A DNA stretch of 64,000 nt from positions 6,364,060 to 6,428,059 of the forward strand of contig NC_135177.1 of assembly GCF_041146795.1 (NCBI RefSeq). Direction: 5' to 3'. The stretch's first letter is position 1. Each line of letters starts with the position of its first letter. A program made the translations under genes and the position numbers. Source of the DNA: Maylandia zebra. Taxonomy: Eukaryota > Chordata > Actinopteri > Cichliformes > Cichlidae. The notes under the pieces were generated by a model. The model worked only from the letters and a program-made list of their open reading frames with translations. It was not told the DNA's origin and made no database searches. Below, piece after piece: positions 49,231-58,855 of the stretch.

Positions 49231-50419
49231 CCTAAAAATCTGCACCTACGGGATACCCTGATGTTTAACAAAACAGCTTCATCAATATTTCATTTCATGG
49301 AAAAGTTCAGGACACCATTTTTTCATTTGAGTGGATGGAACTCACATCCATCCATTTTATTTTCCTTAAACAAGGAAAGAATTCTGTGATCATCCACTGT
49401 ATCTTCTTTGCTCATTTTTTTTGTTACTCATCAACCTTTAGCTGCCCTTTGAAATTGTTTGTCAGCCAATCATCTAATTAAAGTCACTGTGGTATTGTAA
49501 AGAGGCAATACTACAAGAATCCGGTCTTTTTCTTTGATCTTTGTAACCTGAATTTGGTCTCAGCTTTATCTATTCTGAAATGTCAAGAGTGGGTTGATGG
49601 AAGTGATTAAAATGACTCTGTTGTCTTAATGGATTGCATTTATATAGCGTCTTCTGCTCATATTCTTCTGTTTACTGAAACTATCCAAACACACACACTC
49701 AGGGTGAACATACTCAGAGCCAGTTCTGATTAGCTTTTTATTGACTCAAACTTTTTGAAACAGGTCTGTGATATCACACAAATAGACCTCACCGAGGTTG
49801 ATATAAAAATTTTTTACAGGCTCCATTGAGTCAGGTGACAAAATAAGACATAACATATGTTTGCATTTATCTTAAACCATCAAAGATCTTTAGTTTTACT
49901 TGTTTATTGTTGTAATAGAAGCTTACATAGCTCTGAGCAGACATGGATGGCTCTGTACTTGAACAGCTATGTGATGGCAATGATTTATACATCACTGCCA
50001 TCACTTGAGGGCAGCACTGTACAGACAACGCTTGCTGTATGTGGCTCGTTGGTCTTGTCTTTTGGCCAAATGCAGTATGGTTTGCAGCCAGTGTGTCTTA
50101 AGGCTTCTGTTGCTTTGAGTCTTTGCTGTTGCTGTGCTGTTATAGGGCTTGTTTCCACAATTTCATCAAATGGAGTGAAACATAAAAAACCAAGAACAAG
50201 GCAGCAGGACACAGGAAATCAGGCTACTTGATCAGAAGCAACACAGCAAATAAATTTGGAGTAAAAAACACTGTGGGTACTATATACTGCCAGGTAACTA
50301 TAATATGGCATAAAGCATAAAGAGGCACTGAAAAAAGACAGGAGGGGGAGTGGCAGAGTGGCAGCGCTGAAGATGGCAAGATTTTTGTTGGGATTTGGAC
50401 AGTATTAGCTTTGAGTACA
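49231..50419. other. Intergenic sequence
   Basis: A short ggattgcatttatatagcg phrase near 49631 resembles a SINE tail; otherwise nothing is recognised. Confidence 0.35.
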
Positions 50420-50645
50420 TGAGAGTGAAAGCTCAGGTTGATTGGTTTGGAGATGCAGAAAGGCAAGGTTGAGATGGGCAAACACTAGGAAAAGAGAAAG
50501 ACCTCAGAGAAGAGTCATGGATTTAGTGAAGGATGACATGCAGAGGGTTGGTGTGACTGAAAAAAAAAGCTATGGATAGGGTGAGATGGAAGCAGACAGT
50601 CCGCTGTAGTGACCCTTAAAGGGAGCAGCTAAAAGAAAAAGAAGA
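50420..50645 (+). repeat. RTE-like LINE 3' end
   Basis: The stretch ends cgctgtagtgacccttaaag and then gagcagctaaaagaaaaaga. It is preceded by gatagggtgagatggaagca and a decayed Arg/Trp-rich C-terminus. This is the recurrent 3' terminus of fish RTE-type elements, probably the same family as the fragment at 39078. Confidence 0.6.
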
Positions 50646-50975
50646 TTTTAGAAATAGTATATATGCAAAATAAGACATAGCCAAAAGAACACTAAGGAAC
50701 ACCAGAGTATAGATAGAAAGGGGCATAACATAGAGATAACTAAAGTAAATGAAAACTGTCTTCATCAATGTGCTTCAGTAAATATCAGTTCCACTGCACT
50801 AACCACACTCTCATCCAATGGTGTTGGTGGTGGAGGGTGGAGTGTTGGAGCGCCAACGCTTGCCCACCCCTCGATATAATTCTTTCTAAATAACATGAAG
50901 TGTAGCTTATGACTGACTCATTAACCAATTTGTCAATTAATTCATTTCTTTCTTTCTTGGACTGATGAATGACAG

Positions 50976-51850
50976 TTAGAATAGAATAGAATAGAATAGA
51001 ATTCAACTTTATTGTCATTGCACATGCACAGGTACAGGGCAACGAAATGCAGTTTGCATCCATCCAGAAGTGCTTTAGTGATATAGGTATATTACAATAT
51101 ATATTAGCAATAGTATAGATATGTAAGTATATTACAGAAATGGGTCTATTATGGTATGTTGTAATGTACACGGTATGAAGTATGTTGTAAATATTCTATA
51201 ACTATAAGTATGTACAGGCTGTAGTGAGTACAAGCTATGTACAGGATATGGACAGGATATAAATATAAAAAACTATACAGAATATGAAATAAATAACTTT
51301 ACAGAATCTGAGATATACAGCTATACAGAAATGGGAACTATGCAAGTTGTAAACAGTTGTAGGATTAAAGATTATTGAATGTACAGAATGATTATTTACA
51401 CAGAGCTATACAGTAGTGCAGTTAAGATAAGTGAGGGTGTAGATAGTTTCTACAGAGGCTATATAAAGTACTAGTGGTTGTGAGTGGTGGTTCACTCCAT
51501 GTTATTATTGTGTGTTTGAGGGTACAGTTGTCCATTGTGGGGGTGTGTATGTTCAGTCCATGAGTTTAACGTGGGTCAGATGTCAGGAGGCAGAGTTCAG
51601 GAGTCTGACAGCTGTGGGGAAGAAGCTGTTCCGGTACCTGGTGGTCTTAGTCCGGAGGCTCCTGTGGCGCCTCCCAGAGGGCAGGAGGGTGAAGAGTCCA
51701 TGCGATGGGTGACTGGGGTCTTTGATGATTTTCCCAGCCCTTTTCAGACACCGCTTCCTGTAGATGTATTTTATGGCAGCACTGACACTGAAAACCATTA
51801 TGAAAAATGGGCACAGTATAATACAAGTCACAATGAATAAGTCAACAACA
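50976..51850 (-). pseudogene. 5'-truncated CR1/L2-type LINE 3' end
   Basis: The minus strand at 51583-51831 encodes KCLKRAGKIIKDPSHPSHGL-like residues, then FTLLPSGRRHRSL and YRNSFFPTAVRLLNS, a LINE C-terminus. Non-coding 3' sequence follows down to a (TAGAA)n tail at 50976-51001, the microsatellite end expected for this class. The element is cut on its 5' side close to the solo LTR. Confidence 0.75.
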
Positions 51851-51887
51851 TATGAGAGGTAATTTCAAAGAGCCTTCAGCGTAAGCC

Positions 51888-51892
51888 GTGGC
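51888..51892. repeat. Target duplication GTGGC, left side of solo LTR
   Basis: GTGGC precedes the LTR here and follows it at 52444-52448. A 5-bp duplication is normal for Ty3/gypsy integration. The same pentamer follows the second LTR at 59418-59422. Confidence 0.85.
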
Positions 51893-52443
51893 TGTTAGGG
51901 GACTCAGGCGCAGGCCAGGGTTTTCCTTTAAGCGAAGGACAGTGCGTTTATTTACAGTGAACACATACACCAAGTGGCTATATACAACGTGCAGGGGAAA
52001 CGGGTCCGGGTCGCCAGGGTCCGTGGGAAACAGGGTTGGGAGAAGGGTGTTCCACACTTTCTGTACAAAAAGTTCCCCCTTCAATCACTCCTCTCCGCAT
52101 CGGGTTCCAAAAACGATCTACACAAAAAACGTCGGGTTAGCAGGATAATAATAAGAAATTCTCAAGGTGAAGGTTAGCCGAAACACAAGTCTAACTGACA
52201 CTGATAGCTCAACGATCCAGCGAAGACTAGTGCAGACTCGCCATCTAAGTAGTGCAGTAATCAGCTGGGATCAGCGGCCGGTGTGGTGATGAGCAGGTGT
52301 GTGGGCCAGCAGCGGGAGCCCGCAGTGAGCATCGCCGTGGCGAGAGAGAGAGAGAGAGTGAGAGAGAGAGGGCGAGAGAGCAAACAAACCACAAACATAT
52401 TGCCCAATAGAGGATTGACCAGCGGGGCACAGGGACCATGACA
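51893..52443 (-). mobile_element. Solo LTR of a sushi-type Ty3/gypsy element, 551 bp
   Basis: The plus strand starts TGTTAGGGG and ends CCATGACA, so the LTR has TG...CA ends on both strands, and it is flanked by perfect GTGGC duplications. A poly(A) signal (AATAAA on minus) lies at 51947-51952. The GCTGGATCGTT stretch that pairs with the primer-binding site is at 52211-52221. No internal retroviral-type sequence follows on either side, hence a solo LTR made by LTR-LTR recombination. A GAGA-rich low-complexity patch lies at 52343-52380. Confidence 0.9.
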
Positions 52444-52448
52444 GTGGC

Positions 52449-53049
52449 AGCCTGTAAGTGAACTAATTCATTTTCTAAAAATACATATATAAAACCAAAA
52501 CCATATAAACTACATATAACATATATACTATATACACTTGTCTAGGAGAAGATGAGGAACATACAAAAGCTACAGTCACTAATGAGCAAAATGATTTGTA
52601 ATCAGTGTATTACACCTTCATTTGAACTGTCTAACGTTGTGTAAATACAGAGTTATATGCCTTTTTATTATGTGACAAGAAAAGCAGATTATTGTCAAGA
52701 ATCAGAATATGATCAGACTGTTAACCTAAATAAACAGAAAAAGGTAGACATTCAAAATCCAGACAACAAACCAGTTTAAACCGGTTGTTGTTATGACTTC
52801 ACTGCATGAAATCGTAATTTGCATCAGTGGGAACAAGAGCTGGCCATTTATTTTCACACCACACAACAAAGAACCGCAGTGCTGAGACCAGCCCTCATTC
52901 AGTCACCTCAAGTTGAACTGTGGAGCAACCAGGGCCCCGATCAATTCAATCTGAAGCAGATCAGGTTAACACTTATCAAAAAGTGGCGGACCGAGAGGCA
53001 GTGACACCAGCGACAAAACAAAAACACTTGAGAGTAAGAGTTGATTCAA
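52449..53049. other. Sequence between solo LTR and kinase A 3' region
   Basis: A/T-rich, with no gene recognised. It is repeated nearly identically at 59423-60023 as part of the tandem duplication. Confidence 0.6.
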
Positions 53050-53296
53050 GTTGATTACATTTTATTTTGTACATTAAAAACATTAACAAAAAAAAGTTGC
53101 CTCAAGGCATTTTATACTGTAGAGTAAAGACCCTACAATATAAGAAAGAAACCCCAACAATCATATGACCCCCTGTGAGCAAGCACTTTGGCAACGGTGG
53201 ACAGGAAAAACTCCCTTTTAACAGGAAGAAACCTGTGACAGAACCAGGCTCAGGGAGGGGCGGCCATCTGCCACGACCGGTTGGGGAGGGTTGATC
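53050..53296 (-). repeat. Teleost interspersed repeat forming the kinase A 3' flank
   Basis: It reads gttgcctcaaggcattttat, then caatcatatgaccccctgtg, aaaaactcccttttaacagg and ctcagggaggggcggccatc. I recall this repeat as very common in percomorph genomes. It ends only bases before the kinase stop codon, so it would supply the kinase 3' UTR. The same arrangement is seen at 60024-60270. Confidence 0.6.
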
Positions 53297-55222
53297 TTAA
53301 GATTCTTCATCATATGAAGAAAAGCAAAACAGCCTTAAGAAAAAGTTTTTGATCCTTTTCCCTAATGAAAGCCGACCTTTCGGAGGCTTTGGTGTGATTA
53401 TTCCTTCACTGCTGTCTGTACTTTCTGTGCTAGAATCTAAATCACTGGATTCAGAAGATCCTACCAGCGGTATTTGGGTACCAGGCTTTTGTTTGACACC
53501 CAGCCTACAAGACATGTCATCTTCTTCTTGCCATGCCAACCTGCGAAATGCAGGCTGATTCTTTTTGCGTGCAGCTGCTGGTCTCTGTCGGTTTCTTTGG
53601 ATTTTAGCTGCATTCACACAGTTGTTAAAAGTGGAACACAGTCTAGATCTCCCACCGCTCTGTTCGCTGTTCCTTTTGATTTCACTGGACTTTACGAAAA
53701 AGTTTTTGATCCTTTTCCCTAATGAAAGCTGAGCTTTCGGAGGCTTTGGTGTGATTATTCCTTCTCTGCTGTCTGTACTTTCTGTGCTAGAATCTAAATC
53801 ACTGGATTCAGAGTAAGATCCTACCAGCGGTATTTGGATAACAAGCTTTTGTTTGACACCCAGCCTACAAGACATGTCATCTTCTTCTTGCCATGCCCAC
53901 CTGCGAAATGCAGGCTGATTCTTTTTGCGTGCAGCTGCTCTTCTCTGTCGGTTTCTTTGGATTTTAGCTGTATTCACACAGTTGTTAAAAGTGGAAGCCC
54001 GTCTAGATCTCCCACCGCTCTGTTTGCTGTTCCTTTTGATTTCACTGGTGGTAACAAAGCTGTCGATTTCATTTTCTAGACTGAGGAGTGGGCACACTTC
54101 CATGCTCGTGCAGGATGACTTCGTGTAGCAATCTACTGCAGGGTCCTCAGGAAGATGTTTCATTGTAATGAAACGATGTCCCAGACCCTCAACAGGTGTG
54201 ATTCTTTTTACAGGATCCACACACAGCATCCATTTGAGCAGGCTTAAAAATGCCGCTGTGTCTTCCACTTCGGATTCTGTGTTTGGCTGTGGGTGGTGTT
54301 TGGCTAAATCATCTATGCATGCATATTTTTCTGTGATTGTATTACTTTGTTTGATCACAGTGCCTGTAGATGCTGAATACTGAGCTGGTGTCTTCAGTAC
54401 CCATGTGCGTTCTATTATCCCTTTCCTCATCCAGAAATATTTCGTACTGTACCTCCCTTCCTGTAACATGCGTTTATTAGGCTGACCAAGCATGTGAACA
54501 AAAGTTTGCATCATTTGATATTCACACCTGCTGAAAAACAGGTGGTGGCCCAAGTATAGAAAAGCTGCGACACAACCGAGAGTCCACATGTCTGCTGATT
54601 CAGTCACCGGTATGCCCAACATGACCTCAGGGGCCCTGTAACTAAGGGCCTGAATAATAGTGCCAGGTGGAATTTTTGCAGGACTTGTGGCAAAACCAAA
54701 ATCAATAAGTTTAACTTTATATGGCTGTTGAGACTGATTTACAAGCATGATATTATCAGGTTTGATGTCTGCATGCATCATACCTCTGCTCTTCAGAGCG
54801 GTAAGAGCCACAAACATCTGCTTTAAAATGACCCGAATATCACAGAGAGCCAGTGGACCGCGAGACCTTTTAGTCACGAAATCATGCAGACTAATGTCTA
54901 GCATTTCCATTGAAATGAAGGTGCGATGTTTGTACTCGAAAACTTCGTAGTACTTTACCAAATTGCACCGATCCCTATCCAGAACACTCAGTTCTTTTAC
55001 AGCAGCGGCCTCTTTCCAAGCAAACTTGTTGTATTCCCTTTTAGCTGCCTTGACTGCTACCCTTTCAAAAGTGTCTAATTTTACACATTCCACCACTCTC
55101 CCAAAGCTTCCTTGTCCGAGGAGCTTATATACCATGTATTTACATGTTTTACTTTGAATGAGGGCGTTCGTTTGTAAACCCTCATCACTGTGATAAGACG
55201 ACGAAGACGAATCCGAAACCAT
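53297..55222 (-). CDS. HIPK-like protein kinase, intronless, copy A
   Basis: A single 641-codon reading frame. Residues about 30-355 form a Ser/Thr kinase of the HIPK/DYRK group: glycine loop GQGSFG (36-41), ATP Lys K58 (VAVK), probable αC Glu E71, HADIKPDN (150-157, catalytic D152), DFG (174-176), and SYRAPEVMLG (194-203). LGCVAAFLYLG and WVLKTPAQYSASTG follow, with DPVKRITPVEGLGHRFITMKHL closing the domain; this last block and HAD in place of HRD are HIPK hallmarks. The Tyr that HIPKs autophosphorylate in the activation loop appears to be Ile here (GTIIQALSYR). Residues 393-628 are two tandem repeats of 120 and about 116 residues. The end FFLRLFCFSSYDEES is unusual. There is no homeobox-interaction region, and the protein is much shorter than HIPK1-3. 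No introns suggests retroposed ancestry. A TATA box lies about 100 bp upstream. Confidence 0.9.
   Translation of the reverse strand: MVSDSSSSSYHSDEGLQTNALIQSKTCKYMVYKLLGQGSFGRVVECVKLDTFERVAVKAAKREYNKFAWKEAAAVKELSVLDRDRCNLVKYYEVFEYKHRTFISMEMLDISLHDFVTKRSRGPLALCDIRVILKQMFVALTALKSRGMMHADIKPDNIMLVNQSQQPYKVKLIDFGFATSPAKIPPGTIIQALSYRAPEVMLGIPVTESADMWTLGCVAAFLYLGHHLFFSRCEYQMMQTFVHMLGQPNKRMLQEGRYSTKYFWMRKGIIERTWVLKTPAQYSASTGTVIKQSNTITEKYACIDDLAKHHPQPNTESEVEDTAAFLSLLKWMLCVDPVKRITPVEGLGHRFITMKHLPEDPAVDCYTKSSCTSMEVCPLLSLENEIDSFVTTSEIKRNSKQSGGRSRRASTFNNCVNTAKIQRNRQRRAAARKKNQPAFRRWAWQEEDDMSCRLGVKQKLVIQIPLVGSYSESSDLDSSTESTDSREGIITPKPPKAQLSLGKRIKNFFVKSSEIKRNSEQSGGRSRLCSTFNNCVNAAKIQRNRQRPAAARKKNQPAFRRLAWQEEDDMSCRLGVKQKPGTQIPLVGSSESSDLDSSTESTDSSEGIITPKPPKGRLSLGKRIKNFFLRLFCFSSYDEES
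53339..54046 (-). repeat. Tandem 360-bp coding repeat in kinase A tail
   Basis: Codons 393-512 (53687-54046) and 513-628 (53339-53686) encode the same module. It starts SEIKRNS(K/E)QSGGRSR, goes through FNNCVN(T/A)AKIQRNRQR, AWQEEDDMSCRLGVKQK and SSDLDSSTESTDS, and ends LGKRIKNFF. Each unit has an Arg/Lys-rich, a Trp/acidic and a Ser/acidic part. Confidence 0.93.
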
Positions 55223-55318
55223 TTTTTCACAAATATATCTAAAGTTTTACACCTGGGCAAAACAATGTGACCGCAGTATGAAGCTGGCAGGTTCTGTCAG
55301 TAGGCGGGTGTAGCAGGC

Positions 55319-55326
55319 TATTTATA
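55319..55326 (-). promoter_or_regulatory. TATA box of kinase copy A
   Basis: TATAAATA on the minus strand about 100 bp upstream of the ATG, in GGTATAAATAGCC context. A kinase gene with its own TATA promoter is less likely to be a dead retrocopy. Confidence 0.55.
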
Positions 55327-55615
55327 CCTTTTGGATCAATGGCAGCGTTCGCTCACTGTGATGTCACCGAGTGACGCAACAGAGCGTAATGCTTTGATCC
55401 GGAGCAGCGGTTAAGAGCTTAAGAAGGTCTCTGGTTAGGAAGATAAACTGCTTGACTGGCAGTCCACATCTGTGTACGTTTGAAAATTTCCCTTTGTTGA
55501 TATTTTTTAAATTCCTACTTTTAAATAATGTTAAACAATCCCGATACAGCAGCGACGTGTCCTCAGCTGCTGTGATCTTTTTCAAGTTTTACATTTGCAG
55601 GACTTTGAAGTTATC

Positions 55616-55850
55616 TGTCACGGTTGCGCTGGCAGACCGTGGCGATGTGGGGAAAATAGGGCCCAAAACCCAGGACTGTGTGCGATGAATGCAGTTGCGT
55701 TTATTTACAGTGATGTAAATATTATGCAATAAATCTCCGTGCGCGCCCCTGACTCCCGTGCCGTGTCTTCTTCCGTACTCCTGCCGGGAAATAACAGAGG
55801 CAGCCGTTGGTACAATTAACTTCACTGTAGCAAGCTGGAGAACTGAAGGG
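55616..55850 (-). mobile_element. Remnant of another gypsy-type LTR
   Basis: It starts TGTCACGG and has tgcgtttatttacagtga (minus-strand AATAAA at 55700-55705), the same arrangement as the sushi LTRs at 51893 and 58856, although the rest differs. The far boundary is unclear. It is followed from about 55880 by a gtgtcccaatccagcgacc segment typical of a fish miniature DNA element. Both are repeated at 62590 onward in the second unit. Confidence 0.45.
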
Positions 55851-56638
55851 CAGTCTCACGATCCGGGATCGCGGAGCTCTCAGGCTGTGTCCCAATCCAG
55901 CGACCGCATGCTTCGGAGTACGAGCACGGTACTTATAGTACGGTGAGTACTGCAAGTACGAGAAGTGCGGAAGTGAGAGGCTCGTGAAATGGGCCTTTGT
56001 CGCGCTGTTCAGGTTGCCTAGCAACCATGATACTAACCGCGAGACACGTTACATACAGCTTTGTGTGACAGAAATGAAGGAGAAAAATGTTTTGTTGGTC
56101 ATTCATTTTTGTCATGACATCACTTTGATTAGCTGAGTATCTGAGGCTGAGACCACGGGACTGTAAACATGATTGTTGGGCCTCATTTCTGTGCTGAACA
56201 GTCATTTAAGATTAGTTAGTAAATAACAATTAGCTAATGTTGTTCATGAGACTAAAATCATCTCTCTGTGGTAATGTAAATATAATATGGCCAATACCAA
56301 AGTTATTTACCATATTAATCGTTATTAGTTATTACAGCAGTGAACTTGAACTCTGAGCTTTAGTAAAGAGTTGCAAAAGTTGCAGCTATTTCCTGTCACC
56401 TTACATCTTCACTCAAAGTCGAGTATCTTTGACAGTGTATATACAGATGTATTATATATAAGAGACAAATATTGTTTGTTTAATACGTTGGCATTATTAC
56501 ATTTGGCTCAATGTTTACATACATGTGTAAAAAGGAAAACGTACGAGCTGTGAAAACTGTGTCTGATAGAATGAAGAGTAGAATGATATATGAAATATTC
56601 CTTTATTGGGTGAGAAAATCAGACCATGTCATAACTGC

Positions 56639-57922
56639 ATGCATGAATGCAACGGTGGAGACGTGGAACTCACACTTTTCTCCTTTGACGAACAATCGGT
56701 TTTCGAGGAGTCGTTGCAGGACCTGTCTGACATGGGTCTCGTGCTCGGATTGGTTTCTGGAAAAGATCAGGATGTCATCTAGATAGACAAAAACAAAACG
56801 GTTAATGAAGTCTCTGAGCACGTCGTTCACCAGGGCTTGGAACACCGCAGGGGCGTTAGTGAGACCAAAGGGCATGACAAGGTACTCGAAGTGGCCGAGG
56901 TGGGTGTTGAAGGCGGTCTTCCACTCATCGCCCTCACGGATGCGAACCAGATGTTATGCGTTTCGCAAATCCAGTTTGGTGAAAACAGTAGCCCCCTGGA
57001 GGAGCTCGAAGGCCGAACTGAGGAGCGGCAGAGGGTATTTATTTTTTACTGTGATGTTGTTTAATCCGCGATAGTCAATGCATGGCCGGAGGGTTTTATC
57101 CTTCTTTTCGACAAAGAAGAAGCCTGCCGCGACTGGAGAGGTGGAGGCCCGAATGAGGCCGGCAGCCAGGGATTCCGTGATGTACTTGTCCATAGCGTCT
57201 CGTTCTGGAAGTGAGATGCTATATAGCCGACTGGTGGGTAAAGGAGCTCCCGGGAGCAGTTCGATAGCACAGTCATAGGGTCTATGCGGAGGAAGTGACT
57301 GGGCGCGGGCCTTTTGAAACACCTCAGCTAGGTCGTGATAAACAGAGGGCACATTAGTTAAATCAGCTGATTTCAATACCCCAGGAGAGGGCGTTTCAGT
57401 GCTTGGAGGCGAGGCTGCTTTAAGGCAGGTCATGTGGCAGTCCTCCCCCCACCCAGTGACACGCCCCTTTAGCCAATCTATGTGAGGGTTGTGCTGTTGT
57501 AGCCAAGGATGGCCGAGAACTAGTGGAGTGCGAGTTGCTTTAAACACCAAAAAACAGATTTCTTCAGAATGATTGCCAGAGAGGGTGAGCTCGACAGGCT
57601 CAGTCACCAGAGTGATGTCTGGAAGGCGTTGACCTGACAATGCCGTAACACGTAATGCATGAGGCAGGGGCTCCAATAGTAACCCAAGTTGCCGGGCTAA
57701 CTGACAGTCAATAAAGTTTTGTTCCGCCCCAGAGTCGATTAACACCGATAGGGAGCGGCTCTTAGAGTGAATGGAAAGCGTGGCCGGTAGTGTTAAACGG
57801 GGAGGAGCTTCTTCCTGGCTCAGCTCGCCCACCAGTACTCCTACCATCACTGGCGGGCGCGCCCTTTTGCCCGCGAAGGGCAGGTAGCCACAACATGTCC
57901 CCTGTGACCACAATAGAGGCAC
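56639..57922 (-). pseudogene. Gypsy (sushi-type) pol fragment: protease and partial reverse transcriptase
   Basis: The frame is -1 relative to gag and overlaps its end (57847-57922), as expected for gag-pol frameshifting. Visible are the aspartic protease motif [12 protein letters not shown] (Asp at about residue 63), [15 protein letters not shown], and reverse-transcriptase blocks [20 protein letters not shown] and FTKLDLRNA. After an in-frame TAA at 56956-56954 the same frame goes on with [18 protein letters not shown] and the catalytic [10 protein letters not shown]. The sequence stops at about 56639 within reverse transcriptase, where it meets the kinase-flank duplication breakpoint; RNase H and integrase are absent. 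The start codon is uncertain because pol is normally made by frameshift. The element is non-functional. Confidence 0.9.
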
Positions 57923-58839
57923 TCACCGGCGGTAATCCGGCGCTGACGCTCCGCCGCGGTGAGATGGGAGCCGCCCAGCTGCATGGGTTCCTCTCCGTCC
58001 CCGCTCTCGTGAGTCCGGGAGGGGCCGGCATCCGCCATGGCGCCGGTGCCAGAGACTCCCGCAGCCTCATGGAGGTTGTAGTTCCGCTGCGACCGGCGAG
58101 CCCGTAACCGCTCATCCACCTTAATGCACAGGGACATTAGCTCATTAAAGGAGGCAGGGAGATCACGCATGATTAGCTCGTCCCTTAATTCTTCTCTGAT
58201 ATTGTTCAGCAACGTGCTCCGTAGCGCCTCCTGATTCCACCCTGCCTCTTCTGCCAGAATCCAGAAGTCGATAGCGTATTCAGACATGCTTCTCCTACCT
58301 TGTTTGAAGTTGAGGAGACGGAGAGCAGCGGCCTCTGCCCCGGTGCCTGGGTTAAACACATTCTTAAATTTGGAGAGAAAGTCAGCGTAGGTGATGACAG
58401 GATCAGAGTTTAACACAACCTGGGCCCACTTTAGTGCACGGCCCCTCAGAAGTTGAACTAAATAAGTGATCTTCGCCCCATCGTTGCTATGAAAACGCTG
58501 CAGCTCGCGAAACGTCAGAGACACCTGAGCCAAAAATCCGGCACATTTGTCAGACTCACCCGAGAATGGTTCCGGTGTGGGTAAAGGTCCGTCAGACGGC
58601 GTACCGACCCGCGGTGAGCTACCTGACGCTACGGCGGGCGGTGCCGCCTGGGGAGCCGGGCTGGGCGGCTGGGGATTCCCTGGTTGCGCATTTCCCTCCA
58701 GCGGTATTAACTGCGCCACCGCCAGGGTCAATGTGGCGACATCCTGCCGTAGCTGCCCGAGCATTTGTTCATGGCGGGCCAGCGCGGCTTCCTGGGCGGC
58801 CAGAGCCCGGCCCACGGGGTCCTGTCCTGCTGAGTCCAT
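57847..58839 (-). CDS. Gypsy (sushi-type) gag
   Basis: An intact 330-codon frame starting [20 protein letters not shown], 16 bp inside the 5' LTR. A coiled-coil-like N-terminus, a Pro-rich linker and a capsid-like middle ([32 protein letters not shown]-type pattern, [19 protein letters not shown]) precede a CCHC zinc knuckle C-x2-C-x4-H-x4-C at residues 307-320. The gene is G+C-richer than the kinase flanks. It packages element RNA in functional relatives; here pol is broken. Confidence 0.9.
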   Translation of the reverse strand: MDSAGQDPVGRALAAQEAALARHEQMLGQLRQDVATLTLAVAQLIPLEGNAQPGNPQPPSPAPQAAPPAVASGSSPRVGTPSDGPLPTPEPFSGESDKCAGFLAQVSLTFRELQRFHSNDGAKITYLVQLLRGRALKWAQVVLNSDPVITYADFLSKFKNVFNPGTGAEAAALRLLNFKQGRRSMSEYAIDFWILAEEAGWNQEALRSTLLNNIREELRDELIMRDLPASFNELMSLCIKVDERLRARRSQRNYNLHEAAGVSGTGAMADAGPSRTHESGDGEEPMQLGGSHLTAAERQRRITAGECLYCGHRGHVVATCPSRAKGRARQ

Positions 58840-58843
58840 AATG

Positions 58844-58854
58844 GCTGGATCGTT
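58844..58854 (-). promoter_or_regulatory. Self-priming primer-binding site of the gypsy element
   Basis: Almost directly inside the 5' LTR (minus) is AACGATCCAGC. It is not a tRNA-complementary TGG site; it is exactly complementary to GCTGGATCGTT within the LTR (59185-59195, minus). Tf1/sushi elements prime reverse transcription with the 5' end of their own RNA paired to such a site, so 59195 should mark the start of R. Confidence 0.75.
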
Positions 58855-58855
58855 C

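Noticed and set aside
52330-52385. GAGA-rich tract as a regulatory element or CRISPR-like repeat
   Set aside because: It is a simple (GA)n low-complexity patch inside the LTR, repeated in the other LTR, without spacers.
53349-55157. Several 64-82 codon frames on the plus strand opposite kinase A, repeated opposite kinase B
   Set aside because: They are antisense shadows of the kinase reading frame, and their duplication simply follows the gene duplication.
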